From positions 18,942 to 82,941 of the forward strand of contig NZ_KE695651.1 of the NCBI RefSeq assembly GCF_000454065.1: 64,000 nt of DNA, given 5' to 3'. The DNA comes from Brevibacillus thermoruber 423 (lineage in GTDB: Bacteria; Bacillota; Bacilli; Brevibacillales; Brevibacillaceae). Shown here piece by piece: positions 48,559-55,427 of the stretch. The translations under genes were made by a program, and so were the position numbers. Each line of letters starts with the position of its first letter. Within the stretch, counting starts at the first letter, position 1. The notes beneath the pieces are model-generated. The model did not search any database. It was given only the letters and a program-made list of their open reading frames with translations, and was not told the DNA's origin.

Positions 48559-50016
48559 GTGACAAACGGAACGCGGGATCAGTGGAATCATTGCTGGATC
48601 AACGGGGAGAAGCACTCCCTCCCGACTGCGCTGGACGTGACGAATCCGGCGACGGGGGAGGTGGTCGGACGGGTGCCTCTGGGAGGCGAGCGTGAAGCGC
48701 GGCTGGCCGTCGACTCGGCGGCGCAGGCATTCCCGCTGTGGGCCCGGCTTCCGGCCCAGACGCGCGCCGGTTACCTCATGGAGTGGGCCGAGCGGATCGT
48801 CCGGGACAGGGACGTGCTGGCGGAACTGCTGACAGCGGAGCAGGGCAAGCCGCTGGACGAAGCACGGGACGAGATCGAAGGCGCCGCCGCGTTTATCCGC
48901 TGGTACGCGGAAGAGGGGAAGCGGGCCTACGGCGAGGTGATTCCCGCCTCCAGGGAACAGCAGCGAATCCTGGTGCTGCGCCAGCCCGTGGGCGTAGCCG
49001 CTCTGATCACGCCGTGGAACTACCCGGCCGCGATGGTGGCGCGCAAAATGGCCCCGGCGCTCGCGGCGGGATGCACCGCGGTGCTGAAGCCGGCGCGGCA
49101 GACGCCGTTGATCGCCGTAGCGCTGTTCGATCGCCTGATGGAGACGGGCCTGCCCGCCGGAGCAGCCAACCTGGTGACGGGCGAGGCCGATGCGATTGGC
49201 GGCGCGTGGCTGTCCGATCCCCGCGTGCGCAAGCTCTCCTTTACCGGCTCCACGGCAGTGGGCAAGCAGTTGATGCGCAGGGCGGCCGACCAGGTCAAGC
49301 GGCTGTCGCTGGAACTGGGCGGAAACGCCCCGGTGATCGTCTTTCCCGATGCCGATCTGGAGCGGGCCGCCGAGGCCATCGTCGCCAACAAGTTTGAAAA
49401 TGCCGGGCAGATGTGCAACGGCATCAACGTCATTTACGCCCATCAGGAGATCGCGGACGCGCTGACCGAGCGGATTGTCGCCCGGGTGCGCAGTTTGCGA
49501 GTGGGGGCGGGGACGGAACCGGGCGTGCAGGTGGGACCGTTGATTGACGAGAACGCCGTGCGCAGGGCAGAGCAGTTGGTGGCTGACGCCCGTGAAAACG
49601 GAGCGCGCATCCTGACGGGCGGCTACCGGCTGGCGGCGGGGGCGTATGCGCGCGGCCATTTCTTCGCTCCCACCGTCCTGGACGGCGTCACCCGCGCCAT
49701 GGCTGTCACCCGCGAGGAAATTTTCGGCCCGGTTGCCCCTATTGTCCGCTTTGCATCGGAGGAAGAGGTGCTCCGCTGGGCCAACGAGACACCGTACGGG
49801 TTGGCGGCGTACGTCTTTACGCGCGATCTGGGCCGCTCCTGCCGGATGAGCGAAGGGCTGGAGTTTGGCATGGTGGCGGTAAACGGCACGTCGCTCAGCG
49901 TTCCGCAGGCGCCGTTCGGCGGCATCAAGGAAAGCGGCGTTGGGCGGGAAGGCGGTCATCACGGCTTGGCCGAATACCTGGACGTCAAATACGTGACGTT
50001 GACACTGCCCGATTGA
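48559..50016 (+). CDS. NAD(P)-dependent aldehyde dehydrogenase (succinate-semialdehyde dehydrogenase-like)
   Basis: A 485-residue ALDH. GTG 48559 is preferred: AGGAGG is 7 bases upstream, whereas ATG 48553 is only 1 base from it. Motifs: PWNYPAAMVARKMAPALAAG, FTGSTAVGKQLM, catalytic Glu in LELGGNAP, catalytic Cys in ENAGQMCNG and EEIFGPVAPIVRF. It most resembles GabD-type enzymes that oxidise succinate semialdehyde or similar gamma-amino aldehyde products. It is the first gene of an operon with a glutamine synthetase-like ligase, an SDR, a small membrane peptide and an APC permease, which suggests amine or polyamine degradation. Confidence 0.9.
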   Translation: MTNGTRDQWNHCWINGEKHSLPTALDVTNPATGEVVGRVPLGGEREARLAVDSAAQAFPLWARLPAQTRAGYLMEWAERIVRDRDVLAELLTAEQGKPLDEARDEIEGAAAFIRWYAEEGKRAYGEVIPASREQQRILVLRQPVGVAALITPWNYPAAMVARKMAPALAAGCTAVLKPARQTPLIAVALFDRLMETGLPAGAANLVTGEADAIGGAWLSDPRVRKLSFTGSTAVGKQLMRRAADQVKRLSLELGGNAPVIVFPDADLERAAEAIVANKFENAGQMCNGINVIYAHQEIADALTERIVARVRSLRVGAGTEPGVQVGPLIDENAVRRAEQLVADARENGARILTGGYRLAAGAYARGHFFAPTVLDGVTRAMAVTREEIFGPVAPIVRFASEEEVLRWANETPYGLAAYVFTRDLGRSCRMSEGLEFGMVAVNGTSLSVPQAPFGGIKESGVGREGGHHGLAEYLDVKYVTLTLPD

Positions 50017-50061
50017 GAGGGGAAGGCCAGCCTGACGAAGGTCAGAGAGGAGGGGGTACCA

Positions 50062-51447
50062 ATGACGGAATCGGCGAAGGGACTGCTGAGCGTGGAGGAA
50101 TTGGAGCACGCCATGCGCAGGGGCGAGATCGACAATCTGATGATCGCCATCGTCGACATGCAGGGGCGCCTGATGGGGAAGCGGTTGACGGCCGATTACT
50201 GTCTGCGCGGCGGTCTGCGCAAAGGGACGCACTTCTGCACCTACCTGTTGGGGACCGACATGGAGATGAACACGCCGCCCGGCTACGCGCTGATGAACTG
50301 GGAGAGCGGGTACGGCGATTGGCTGGCGAGGCCCGACTGGAGCACGCTGAGGATCGTGCCCTGGCAGGAAAAGACGGCGCTGGTCCTGGCCGACGCGGTG
50401 GACGAACAGACCGGCCAGTTGATTCCCATCGCGCCGCGCAGCATGCTGAAACAGCAGTTGGAAAAAGCGGCAAAGCTGGGATTCAGGCCGTTCATGGCGA
50501 GCGAGCTGGAGTTTTACCTGTTCCGGCAGACCTACGAAGAGATTCATCGCGGCGGGTACGAGGAGCTGCGGCCGGCCGGCCACTACAACGAGGACTACAA
50601 TCTGCTGCAGGGGACGAGAAATGAGAAGATTTTCCGGAAAATTCGCAATCTTATGCGGGAAGCGGGCATTCCCGTCGAATCGTCCAAGGGAGAGGCGCAT
50701 GCCGGCCAGCACGAGATCAACATCCAGTATACGGATGCGCTGCAGTCGGCCGACTGGCACGTGCTGTTCAAGCACGGGGCAAAGGAAATCTGCATCCTGG
50801 AGGACCACGCCGTTACGTTTATGGCCAAACCGCATCATCAGTGGACCGGCTCCAGCGGCCATCTTCACCTCAGCTTGTGGGATGCGGACGGCAGCCGCAA
50901 TCTGTTTTTTGATGCCCAGAGCCAGCCGTACGGCATGTCGGCGCTGATGCAGCATTTCCTCGCCGGGGTGATGGCCCATGTGCGGGAGTTTTCGCTCTGC
51001 TACGCCTCGACGGTCAACGCGTACAAGCGCTACGCCCCGGAGAGCTGGGCACCGGTGCATGCGGTGTGGAGCCGTGACAACCGCACCGCCGGCTTCCGCA
51101 TCGTGGGCGAGGGCAGCAGCCTGCGAATCGAGTCGCGGATTCCGGGCGCGGACATCAACCCGTATCTGGCGTACGCGGCCATGATCGGATCGGGCTTGCT
51201 GGGCGTGGAGGAAAAGCGGCCGCTGCCGGAGGAGTGGCGGGGCAACGCGTACGCGGCCGAGGGCGTTCCGCGCGTGCCGTACTCGCTCTACGAGGCGATG
51301 GCCTTGTGGCGGGAGAGCGAAGCGGTTCGCCTCGTGTTTGGCGAAACGGTCGCCGACCACTACTACAACATGGCCCGCGTGGAACAGCAGGCGTTCAACG
51401 CCGTGGTGACGGCGTGGGAGCGGGCCCGTTATTTCGAACAGGGATGA
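50062..51447 (+). CDS. Glutamine synthetase-family ligase (gamma-glutamylpolyamine synthetase-like)
   Basis: A 461-residue GlnA-fold enzyme behind GAGGAGGGGG. Recognisable parts: IVDMQGRLMGKRLT near the N-terminus, metal-binding SELEFYLF, ESSKGEAHAGQHEINIQYTD, the ATP/metal block HHQWTGSSGHLHLSLW, NAYKRYAPESWAP and SRIPGADINPYLAYAAM. True glutamine synthetases differ in the Asp50 ammonia-site region; in amine catabolism operons such proteins join glutamate to an amine (as PuuA does with putrescine). The operon context supports that reading. Confidence 0.85.
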   Translation: MTESAKGLLSVEELEHAMRRGEIDNLMIAIVDMQGRLMGKRLTADYCLRGGLRKGTHFCTYLLGTDMEMNTPPGYALMNWESGYGDWLARPDWSTLRIVPWQEKTALVLADAVDEQTGQLIPIAPRSMLKQQLEKAAKLGFRPFMASELEFYLFRQTYEEIHRGGYEELRPAGHYNEDYNLLQGTRNEKIFRKIRNLMREAGIPVESSKGEAHAGQHEINIQYTDALQSADWHVLFKHGAKEICILEDHAVTFMAKPHHQWTGSSGHLHLSLWDADGSRNLFFDAQSQPYGMSALMQHFLAGVMAHVREFSLCYASTVNAYKRYAPESWAPVHAVWSRDNRTAGFRIVGEGSSLRIESRIPGADINPYLAYAAMIGSGLLGVEEKRPLPEEWRGNAYAAEGVPRVPYSLYEAMALWRESEAVRLVFGETVADHYYNMARVEQQAFNAVVTAWERARYFEQG

Positions 51448-51461
51448 GGAGGCGTACAGGC

Positions 51462-52229
51462 ATGCGTTTGCAGGACAAAGTGTGTGTCATCACCGGAGCA
51501 GGCAGCGGCATGGGACAAACGGCGGCGGCCATGTTTGCGGCCGAAGGAGCCAGGGTGGCCGTCTTTGAAATCAGCGAAACGTCCGGCCAGACTACGGTGG
51601 AACGGGTACAGGCGGCAGGCGGCGAGGCGTCGCTGTTCGTCTGCGATGTGGCCGACGAGGAGAGCGTCAAGGCGGCCGTAAGCGCCACCCTGGAGCGGTA
51701 CGGCAGGATTGACGTCCTGTACAACAATGCGGGGATCATGCCCGCGGAGGATCACTCCGTCCTGGATACACCCGTCGAGGTGTGGGACCGCGTGATGGCC
51801 GTCAACGTGCGCGGCACGTTCCTGATGTGCAAGCACGTGATCCCGGCGATGATTCGGCAGGGAAAAGGCTCAATCATCAACATCGCCTCGTTCGTCGCCT
51901 TCATGGGCTGCAGCGTCCCGCAGGATGCCTACACCGCTTCCAAAGGGGCGGTCGTTTCGCTGACGCGCTCGCTGGCCATCCAATTCCGTCCCAAAGGCGT
52001 CCGTGCCAACGCCATCTGTCCCGGTCCGATCGAGACGCCGCTGTTGACCGAATGGCTGGTCAGCGACGAAGAGGCCCGGCGCATCCGTCTGGGCCGGCAG
52101 CCGTCCGGCCGTTTCGGCAAACCGGAAGACATCGTCCACTGCGCCGTCTATCTCGCCTCCGACGAGTCCGACTGGACCAACGGGGCGATTCTGAACGTGG
52201 ACGGCGGCATCACCTGCAACTACTTTTAA
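51462..52229 (+). CDS. Short-chain dehydrogenase/reductase
   Basis: A 255-residue classical SDR from ATG 51462 with GAGGAGG upstream. Cofactor site VCVITGAGSGMGQTAA (TGxxxGxG), NNAGIMPA, and the catalytic Ser...Tyr-x-x-x-Lys in INIASFVAFMGCSVPQDAYT followed by ASKGA, with NICPGPIETP-like ANAICPGPIETP. Ends with the family's C-terminal DGGITCNYF. It oxidises an alcohol or reduces a ketone with NAD(P)(H). As part of the ALDH-GS-permease operon it likely handles an intermediate of the imported amine. Confidence 0.92.
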   Translation: MRLQDKVCVITGAGSGMGQTAAAMFAAEGARVAVFEISETSGQTTVERVQAAGGEASLFVCDVADEESVKAAVSATLERYGRIDVLYNNAGIMPAEDHSVLDTPVEVWDRVMAVNVRGTFLMCKHVIPAMIRQGKGSIINIASFVAFMGCSVPQDAYTASKGAVVSLTRSLAIQFRPKGVRANAICPGPIETPLLTEWLVSDEEARRIRLGRQPSGRFGKPEDIVHCAVYLASDESDWTNGAILNVDGGITCNYF

Positions 52230-52299
52230 GCGGCCCGGCTGCTCGCGGCGTGAGTTTCACCCGAGACGGGCTTCAAACCAACAGGGGGAGGGGAGCGGG

Positions 52300-52437
52300 A
52301 TGCTGCTGCTGGGCCTGGTCCTGGTGCTGCTGACAATCGGCGTGGCGGTCGCCATCGGCTACCGCGCCAACGAAAGCGTCCGCCGGTTTGACGAAAGCCG
52401 GCACGAGAGCTTTATCGGTTCCAACCGGAACACCTGA
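52300..52437 (+). CDS. 45-residue single-pass membrane peptide in the amine operon
   Basis: A short gene from ATG 52300 with GGGGGAGGGGAG upstream. Residues 1-21 are one hydrophobic helix (MLLLGLVLVLLTIGVAVAIG, then YR), followed by a charged tail (ESVRRFDESRHESFIGSNRN). It lies 70 bases after the SDR gene and 19 bases before the APC permease, in the same direction. Small helices encoded next to transporters can act as auxiliary subunits or stabilisers; that is inference here. Confidence 0.65.
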   Translation: MLLLGLVLVLLTIGVAVAIGYRANESVRRFDESRHESFIGSNRNT

Positions 52438-52456
52438 GCGAAAGGAGGAGTCGCGG

Positions 52457-53986
52457 ATGCAACGGGACAAACAGCGGCAGATTCTGGAGGACAAAAAGGA
52501 CCTGAACAGGTTCGGGTATGCCCAGGAACTGCTGCGTGACATGGGGGGATTCTCCAATTTCGCCATCTCCTTTTCCATCATCTCGATACTCACCGGAGCG
52601 GTGTCGCTCTACGGCCACGGCCTGACCTACGGCGGGCCGGGCATGATGGGCTTCGGCTGGACGATCGTCGCCCTGTTCGTCCTGCTGATCGCCGCTTCCA
52701 TGGCCGAACTGGCCTCCGCCATCCCGACCGCGGGGGCGCTGTACCACTGGGCGGCCGTCCTCGCCAACAAGCGCTGGGGTTGGTACACGGCCTGGATCAA
52801 CCTGATCGGCCAGATCGGGATCGTCGCCGGCATTGACTACTCGTTCGCCCTGTTCGCCGATCCGCTCCTGGCCGGCGCGTTCGGGTACACGTCATCGGAG
52901 ACGACGACCCTGGTGCTGTTCGGGATCACATTGCTTTTGCACGGCGCGTTCAATCACATCGGGATTCGCCTCGTCGCCAGGCTGAACGACTTTTCCGCCT
53001 GGTACCACATCGGCGTCGTCGTCATTCTGGTCGGCAGCCTGGCCTTTTTCTCCCGGCACGAGCTGCAGCCGCTGGCGTACCTGTTTCAGGTGGGGCAGAC
53101 CTTCTCCGACCAACCGTACGCCCTGGCGTTCCTGATCGGCCTTTTGCAGGCGCAGTGGACGTTTACCGGCTACGACGCGTCCGCCCACACGATCGAGGAA
53201 ACGATCAACCCGCGGGTTCGCGCCGCCTGGGGCATTTTCAGTTCCGTGGCCTTTTCGTTCATTTTCGGGTTTGTGATGCTGGCCTTTGTGACCCTCTCCA
53301 TCAAGGACGCAGCTGCCGCGAGCGGGGCGGAAAACGCCTTCATCCACGTCATCAGCGAAGCACTGGGCGGGACGTTCGGGACGGCGGTGCTTTGGCTGGT
53401 GACGTTTGCGATGTGGTTCTGCGGCCTCTCGTCGGTCACCTCGTTTTCGCGGATGCTGTACGCGTTTTCCCGCGACAAGGGTATTCCGTGGAGCCGCCAC
53501 TGGGCGGAAATCTCCGTCCGATACCGCACGCCGGCCAAGGCGATCTGGCTGGTGGTGATCCTCTCCTTTGCCCTGGCGCTGTTCGACTACATCCTGAAAC
53601 GGATCAATCCGGACACCAGCTACACCACGCTCGCCTTCCTCACCGCAGTCAGCGTCGTCGGTCTTTACGTCGCCTACGGCATCCCGCTCTACCTGAAACT
53701 GCGGGCGGAGGCAAAAGGACTGTTCCGTCCCCAGCACTACGGCCCCTGGAACCTCGGCACATGGAGCAGGCCGATCAACGTGCTCAGTCTCGTCTGGATC
53801 GTCTTCATCAGCGTCGTGATGGTGATTCCGCCCAATCAAAACGCAGGGTTCGCCCTGATCGGCATGTTCCTGCTCCTCTTGGTCATGGATCTGGCCTACT
53901 ACCATCGCCGCTTCCCCGGCCCGCAGGCGGCGCTCGACACGACGGCGGAGGAGATCAAGCGACAGGAATCGCGGTTCGGCAAATGA
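52457..53986 (+). CDS. APC superfamily amino acid/amine permease
   Basis: A 509-residue transporter from ATG 52457 with AAAGGAGGAG upstream. Twelve to thirteen hydrophobic helices. The N-terminal signature is FGYAQELLRDMGGFSNFAIS, then FSIISILTGAVSLYGHGL, characteristic of the ACT/BAT branch (GABA/choline/amine permeases), with YDASAHTIEETINPRVRAAW in the loop after helix 6 and RMLYAFSRDKGIPWSRHWAE later. It probably imports the amine that the upstream ALDH, GS-like ligase and SDR metabolise. A terminator follows. Confidence 0.92.
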   Translation: MQRDKQRQILEDKKDLNRFGYAQELLRDMGGFSNFAISFSIISILTGAVSLYGHGLTYGGPGMMGFGWTIVALFVLLIAASMAELASAIPTAGALYHWAAVLANKRWGWYTAWINLIGQIGIVAGIDYSFALFADPLLAGAFGYTSSETTTLVLFGITLLLHGAFNHIGIRLVARLNDFSAWYHIGVVVILVGSLAFFSRHELQPLAYLFQVGQTFSDQPYALAFLIGLLQAQWTFTGYDASAHTIEETINPRVRAAWGIFSSVAFSFIFGFVMLAFVTLSIKDAAAASGAENAFIHVISEALGGTFGTAVLWLVTFAMWFCGLSSVTSFSRMLYAFSRDKGIPWSRHWAEISVRYRTPAKAIWLVVILSFALALFDYILKRINPDTSYTTLAFLTAVSVVGLYVAYGIPLYLKLRAEAKGLFRPQHYGPWNLGTWSRPINVLSLVWIVFISVVMVIPPNQNAGFALIGMFLLLLVMDLAYYHRRFPGPQAALDTTAEEIKRQESRFGK

Positions 53987-53997
53987 GAGAAAACGTC

Positions 53998-54024
53998 CAG
54001 CCCTTCCGATTGGAGGGGCTGTTT
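53998..54024 (+). terminator. Terminator after the amine operon
   Basis: CAGCCCTTCC / GGAGGGGCTG (one bulge), then TTT. Right arm ends at 54021. Confidence 0.6.
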
Positions 54025-54087
54025 CCATGTGAATGCCATCACATAAGCGGGTGATGATGTGACAAAAGACCCATTTTTAGCAAAATA

Positions 54088-54130
54088 TGACAATTGTCAA
54101 TTTACACCATTTGGACAAGCATCCTATAAT
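54088..54130 (+). promoter_or_regulatory. Promoter with adjacent 12-bp palindrome (peptide cassette)
   Basis: TTTACA (54101-54106), 18-base spacer, TATAAT (54125-54130). Directly upstream lies a perfect palindrome TGACAATTGTCA (54088-54099), a likely operator. The regulator is not evident nearby. Confidence 0.75.
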
Positions 54131-54142
54131 GAAGATGTTCCT

Positions 54143-54184
54143 ACCCTTTCCATATTTCGCCAATTTCAGGGGAAGGGTGTTTTT
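54143..54184 (+). terminator. Terminator hairpin just after the cassette's transcription start (attenuator candidate)
   Basis: ACCCTTTCC (54143-54151) / GGGAAGGGT (54170-54178, one G-U pair), then GTTTTT. It begins about 13 bases after the -10 box and its right arm doubles as the ribosome binding site of the ATG at 54186. Confidence 0.6.
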
Positions 54185-54185
54185 C

Positions 54186-54308
54186 ATGTACCTGCTTGAA
54201 AAAAGGCTGGCCAGCCCACCCGCCGCTGAAGGGGCAGATGTGAGGAAGTGGAAGGAACACGCATCGATCCCATATGTTTTCAAAAATGAGGAGGTTATCG
54301 TTTCGTGA
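54186..54308 (+). CDS. Possible 40-residue ORF overlapping the peptide precursor gene
   Basis: From ATG 54186, with GGAAGGG 8 bases upstream inside the terminator stem, to a TGA that overlaps the next start codon (GTGA at 54305-54308). The product is mixed-charge (MYLLEKRLASPPAAEGADVR at the start, ASIPYVFKNEEVIVS at the end). The overlap would couple its translation to the exported peptide. There is no homology support; it may be a leader ORF. Confidence 0.35.
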   Translation: MYLLEKRLASPPAAEGADVRKWKEHASIPYVFKNEEVIVS

Positions 54309-54613
54309 GAAAGGTCGTCACGGTTGCCCTTGCTCTTACTGTTGTTTCCGGCGGCATGCTGTCCGCATCGGTAGGCGCGACTTCCACCAACGTTCAAACC
54401 TCTGCCAACTTCGCGTCGATTGAAAAGGCCGGCTCCGTCAAGCCGCAGGTTCTCCCCGCCGTCGGCGTAGCCGCCCTGACCGGCGTAGCCGCAGGTGTCG
54501 GGAAATACGTCGGCGAGAAAGCCGCTGCATGGGCGCACAAAAAATACAAGAACAGATGGTCCACCCTGCCTCTGCACGCCAACCAAAACCTGGAAGTTGT
54601 GTTTGACAACTAA
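54305..54613 (+). CDS. Exported small peptide precursor, candidate SDP-like toxin or signal
   Basis: A 102-residue precursor from GTG 54305, with GAGGAGG 9 bases upstream. Residues 1-25 are a clear signal peptide (MRKVVTVALALTVVSGGMLS, then ASVGA). Residues about 48-69 are a hydrophobic Ala/Val/Gly helix (VLPAVGVAALTGVAAGVGKY) followed by a basic amphipathic segment (GEKAAAWAHKKYKNRW) and a polar tail. No Cys. The pattern recalls the mature SDP toxin of B. subtilis SdpC (hydrophobic Ala/Val core then WKYVAKY), and the next genes encode SdpA-like and SdpB/HTTM-like proteins. A toxin or signal role is inferred. Confidence 0.7.
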   Translation: MRKVVTVALALTVVSGGMLSASVGATSTNVQTSANFASIEKAGSVKPQVLPAVGVAALTGVAAGVGKYVGEKAAAWAHKKYKNRWSTLPLHANQNLEVVFDN

Positions 54614-54630
54614 ACCGCAGTTTGCCTGAC

Positions 54631-54676
54631 AAAAGAGAGAGGGGAGCGTCCGCGTGCGGAACTCTCCCTCTCTTTT
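54631..54676 (+). terminator. Long terminator-like hairpin between peptide and maturation genes
   Basis: AAAAGAGAG (54631-54639) pairs with CTCTCTTTT (54668-54676); inner pairs GGGGAG / CTCTCC and TCCG / CGGA continue the stem almost unbroken to a 4-base loop CGTG at 54653-54656. It ends in TCTTTTCCCTT. It probably lowers expression of the downstream genes relative to the peptide. Confidence 0.75.
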
Positions 54677-54719
54677 CCCTTCTCCAATCGAAGCCTGTCT
54701 GGAAAGGTGGTCAATTCGC

Positions 54720-55406
54720 GTGGAACTCGGCAAATGGCAAAAGCGACTGCTTGCGTGTTTTCCCGTGCTGCTGGTTGCCTTGATGCTGTGGCATTTCAGC
54801 ATGATCCTGCTGCACGTGCTTCCGTTTAACCCGCTGACGAACAAATGGCGCGACATCGTCGACGGCTACACCAATCCGATTTTTTCGCAAAACTGGCACT
54901 TGTTTGCTCCCAATCCGGTGAGCCATACCAACACGATCTACATACAGGCGAAAGTGAAGGACGCCAGCGGCAGGCTGGTGGAAAGCGACTGGGTCGACAT
55001 CACGACCCCGCTGATCACTGCCAACTGGGAACATCGCTTTTCGCCCATCAACCGCATCATGCGGTTCGGCGTGGGCGCGTTCACGCAGGCGTTTCATCAG
55101 GACGACGTGATCAACCTGTTTGAAGAAAAGAAACAGAAGCGGAACAAGGAAGATCTGAAGCTCCCCAAAGAGGATCTGGAGCTTCTGGATGAATACCGAA
55201 AGCAAGGGGTTCACCTGCTGTACCGCTACGGATTTTCGAACGTACCCAAGTACTTTGCCGGCCAGGACGTGGATTCGATTCGACTGCGCGTCCTCATTCG
55301 GGCCAGCAAGCCGTTTTCCGAACGCCACAATCCCAACTACCAGCACGAACGGCAGTACGTGGAATTTGACTGGCAACGATACGAACCTGTGGTTCCTTCA
55401 ATCTGA
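54720..55406 (+). CDS. DUF5819 family protein (SdpA-like partner)
   Basis: A 228-residue protein. GTG 54720 is chosen because GGAAAGGTGG lies upstream; the longer frame's GTG 54654 sits in the loop of the terminator hairpin. One N-terminal membrane helix (LLACFPVLLVALMLWHFSMI) is followed by a soluble domain with the family's hallmark YTNPIFSQNWHLFAPNP, then YIQAKVKDASGRLVESDWVD. The Q-N-W-x-L-F-A-P-N-P motif resembles the W-x-F-F segment of SdpA, needed for making the SDP toxin. It is followed 21 bases later by the HTTM-DCC gene. A role in maturing the exported peptide is inferred. Confidence 0.8.
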   Translation: MELGKWQKRLLACFPVLLVALMLWHFSMILLHVLPFNPLTNKWRDIVDGYTNPIFSQNWHLFAPNPVSHTNTIYIQAKVKDASGRLVESDWVDITTPLITANWEHRFSPINRIMRFGVGAFTQAFHQDDVINLFEEKKQKRNKEDLKLPKEDLELLDEYRKQGVHLLYRYGFSNVPKYFAGQDVDSIRLRVLIRASKPFSERHNPNYQHERQYVEFDWQRYEPVVPSI

Positions 55407-55427
55407 TGGAGAAAGGGGAGTCCGTAC

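Noticed and set aside
48391..51360. Minus-strand open frame of 989 codons opposite the amine operon
   Set aside because: It mirrors high-GC codon use of the ALDH and GS-like genes on the plus strand, has no domain motifs, is Arg/His/Gln-rich as antisense frames are, and spans several genuine genes.
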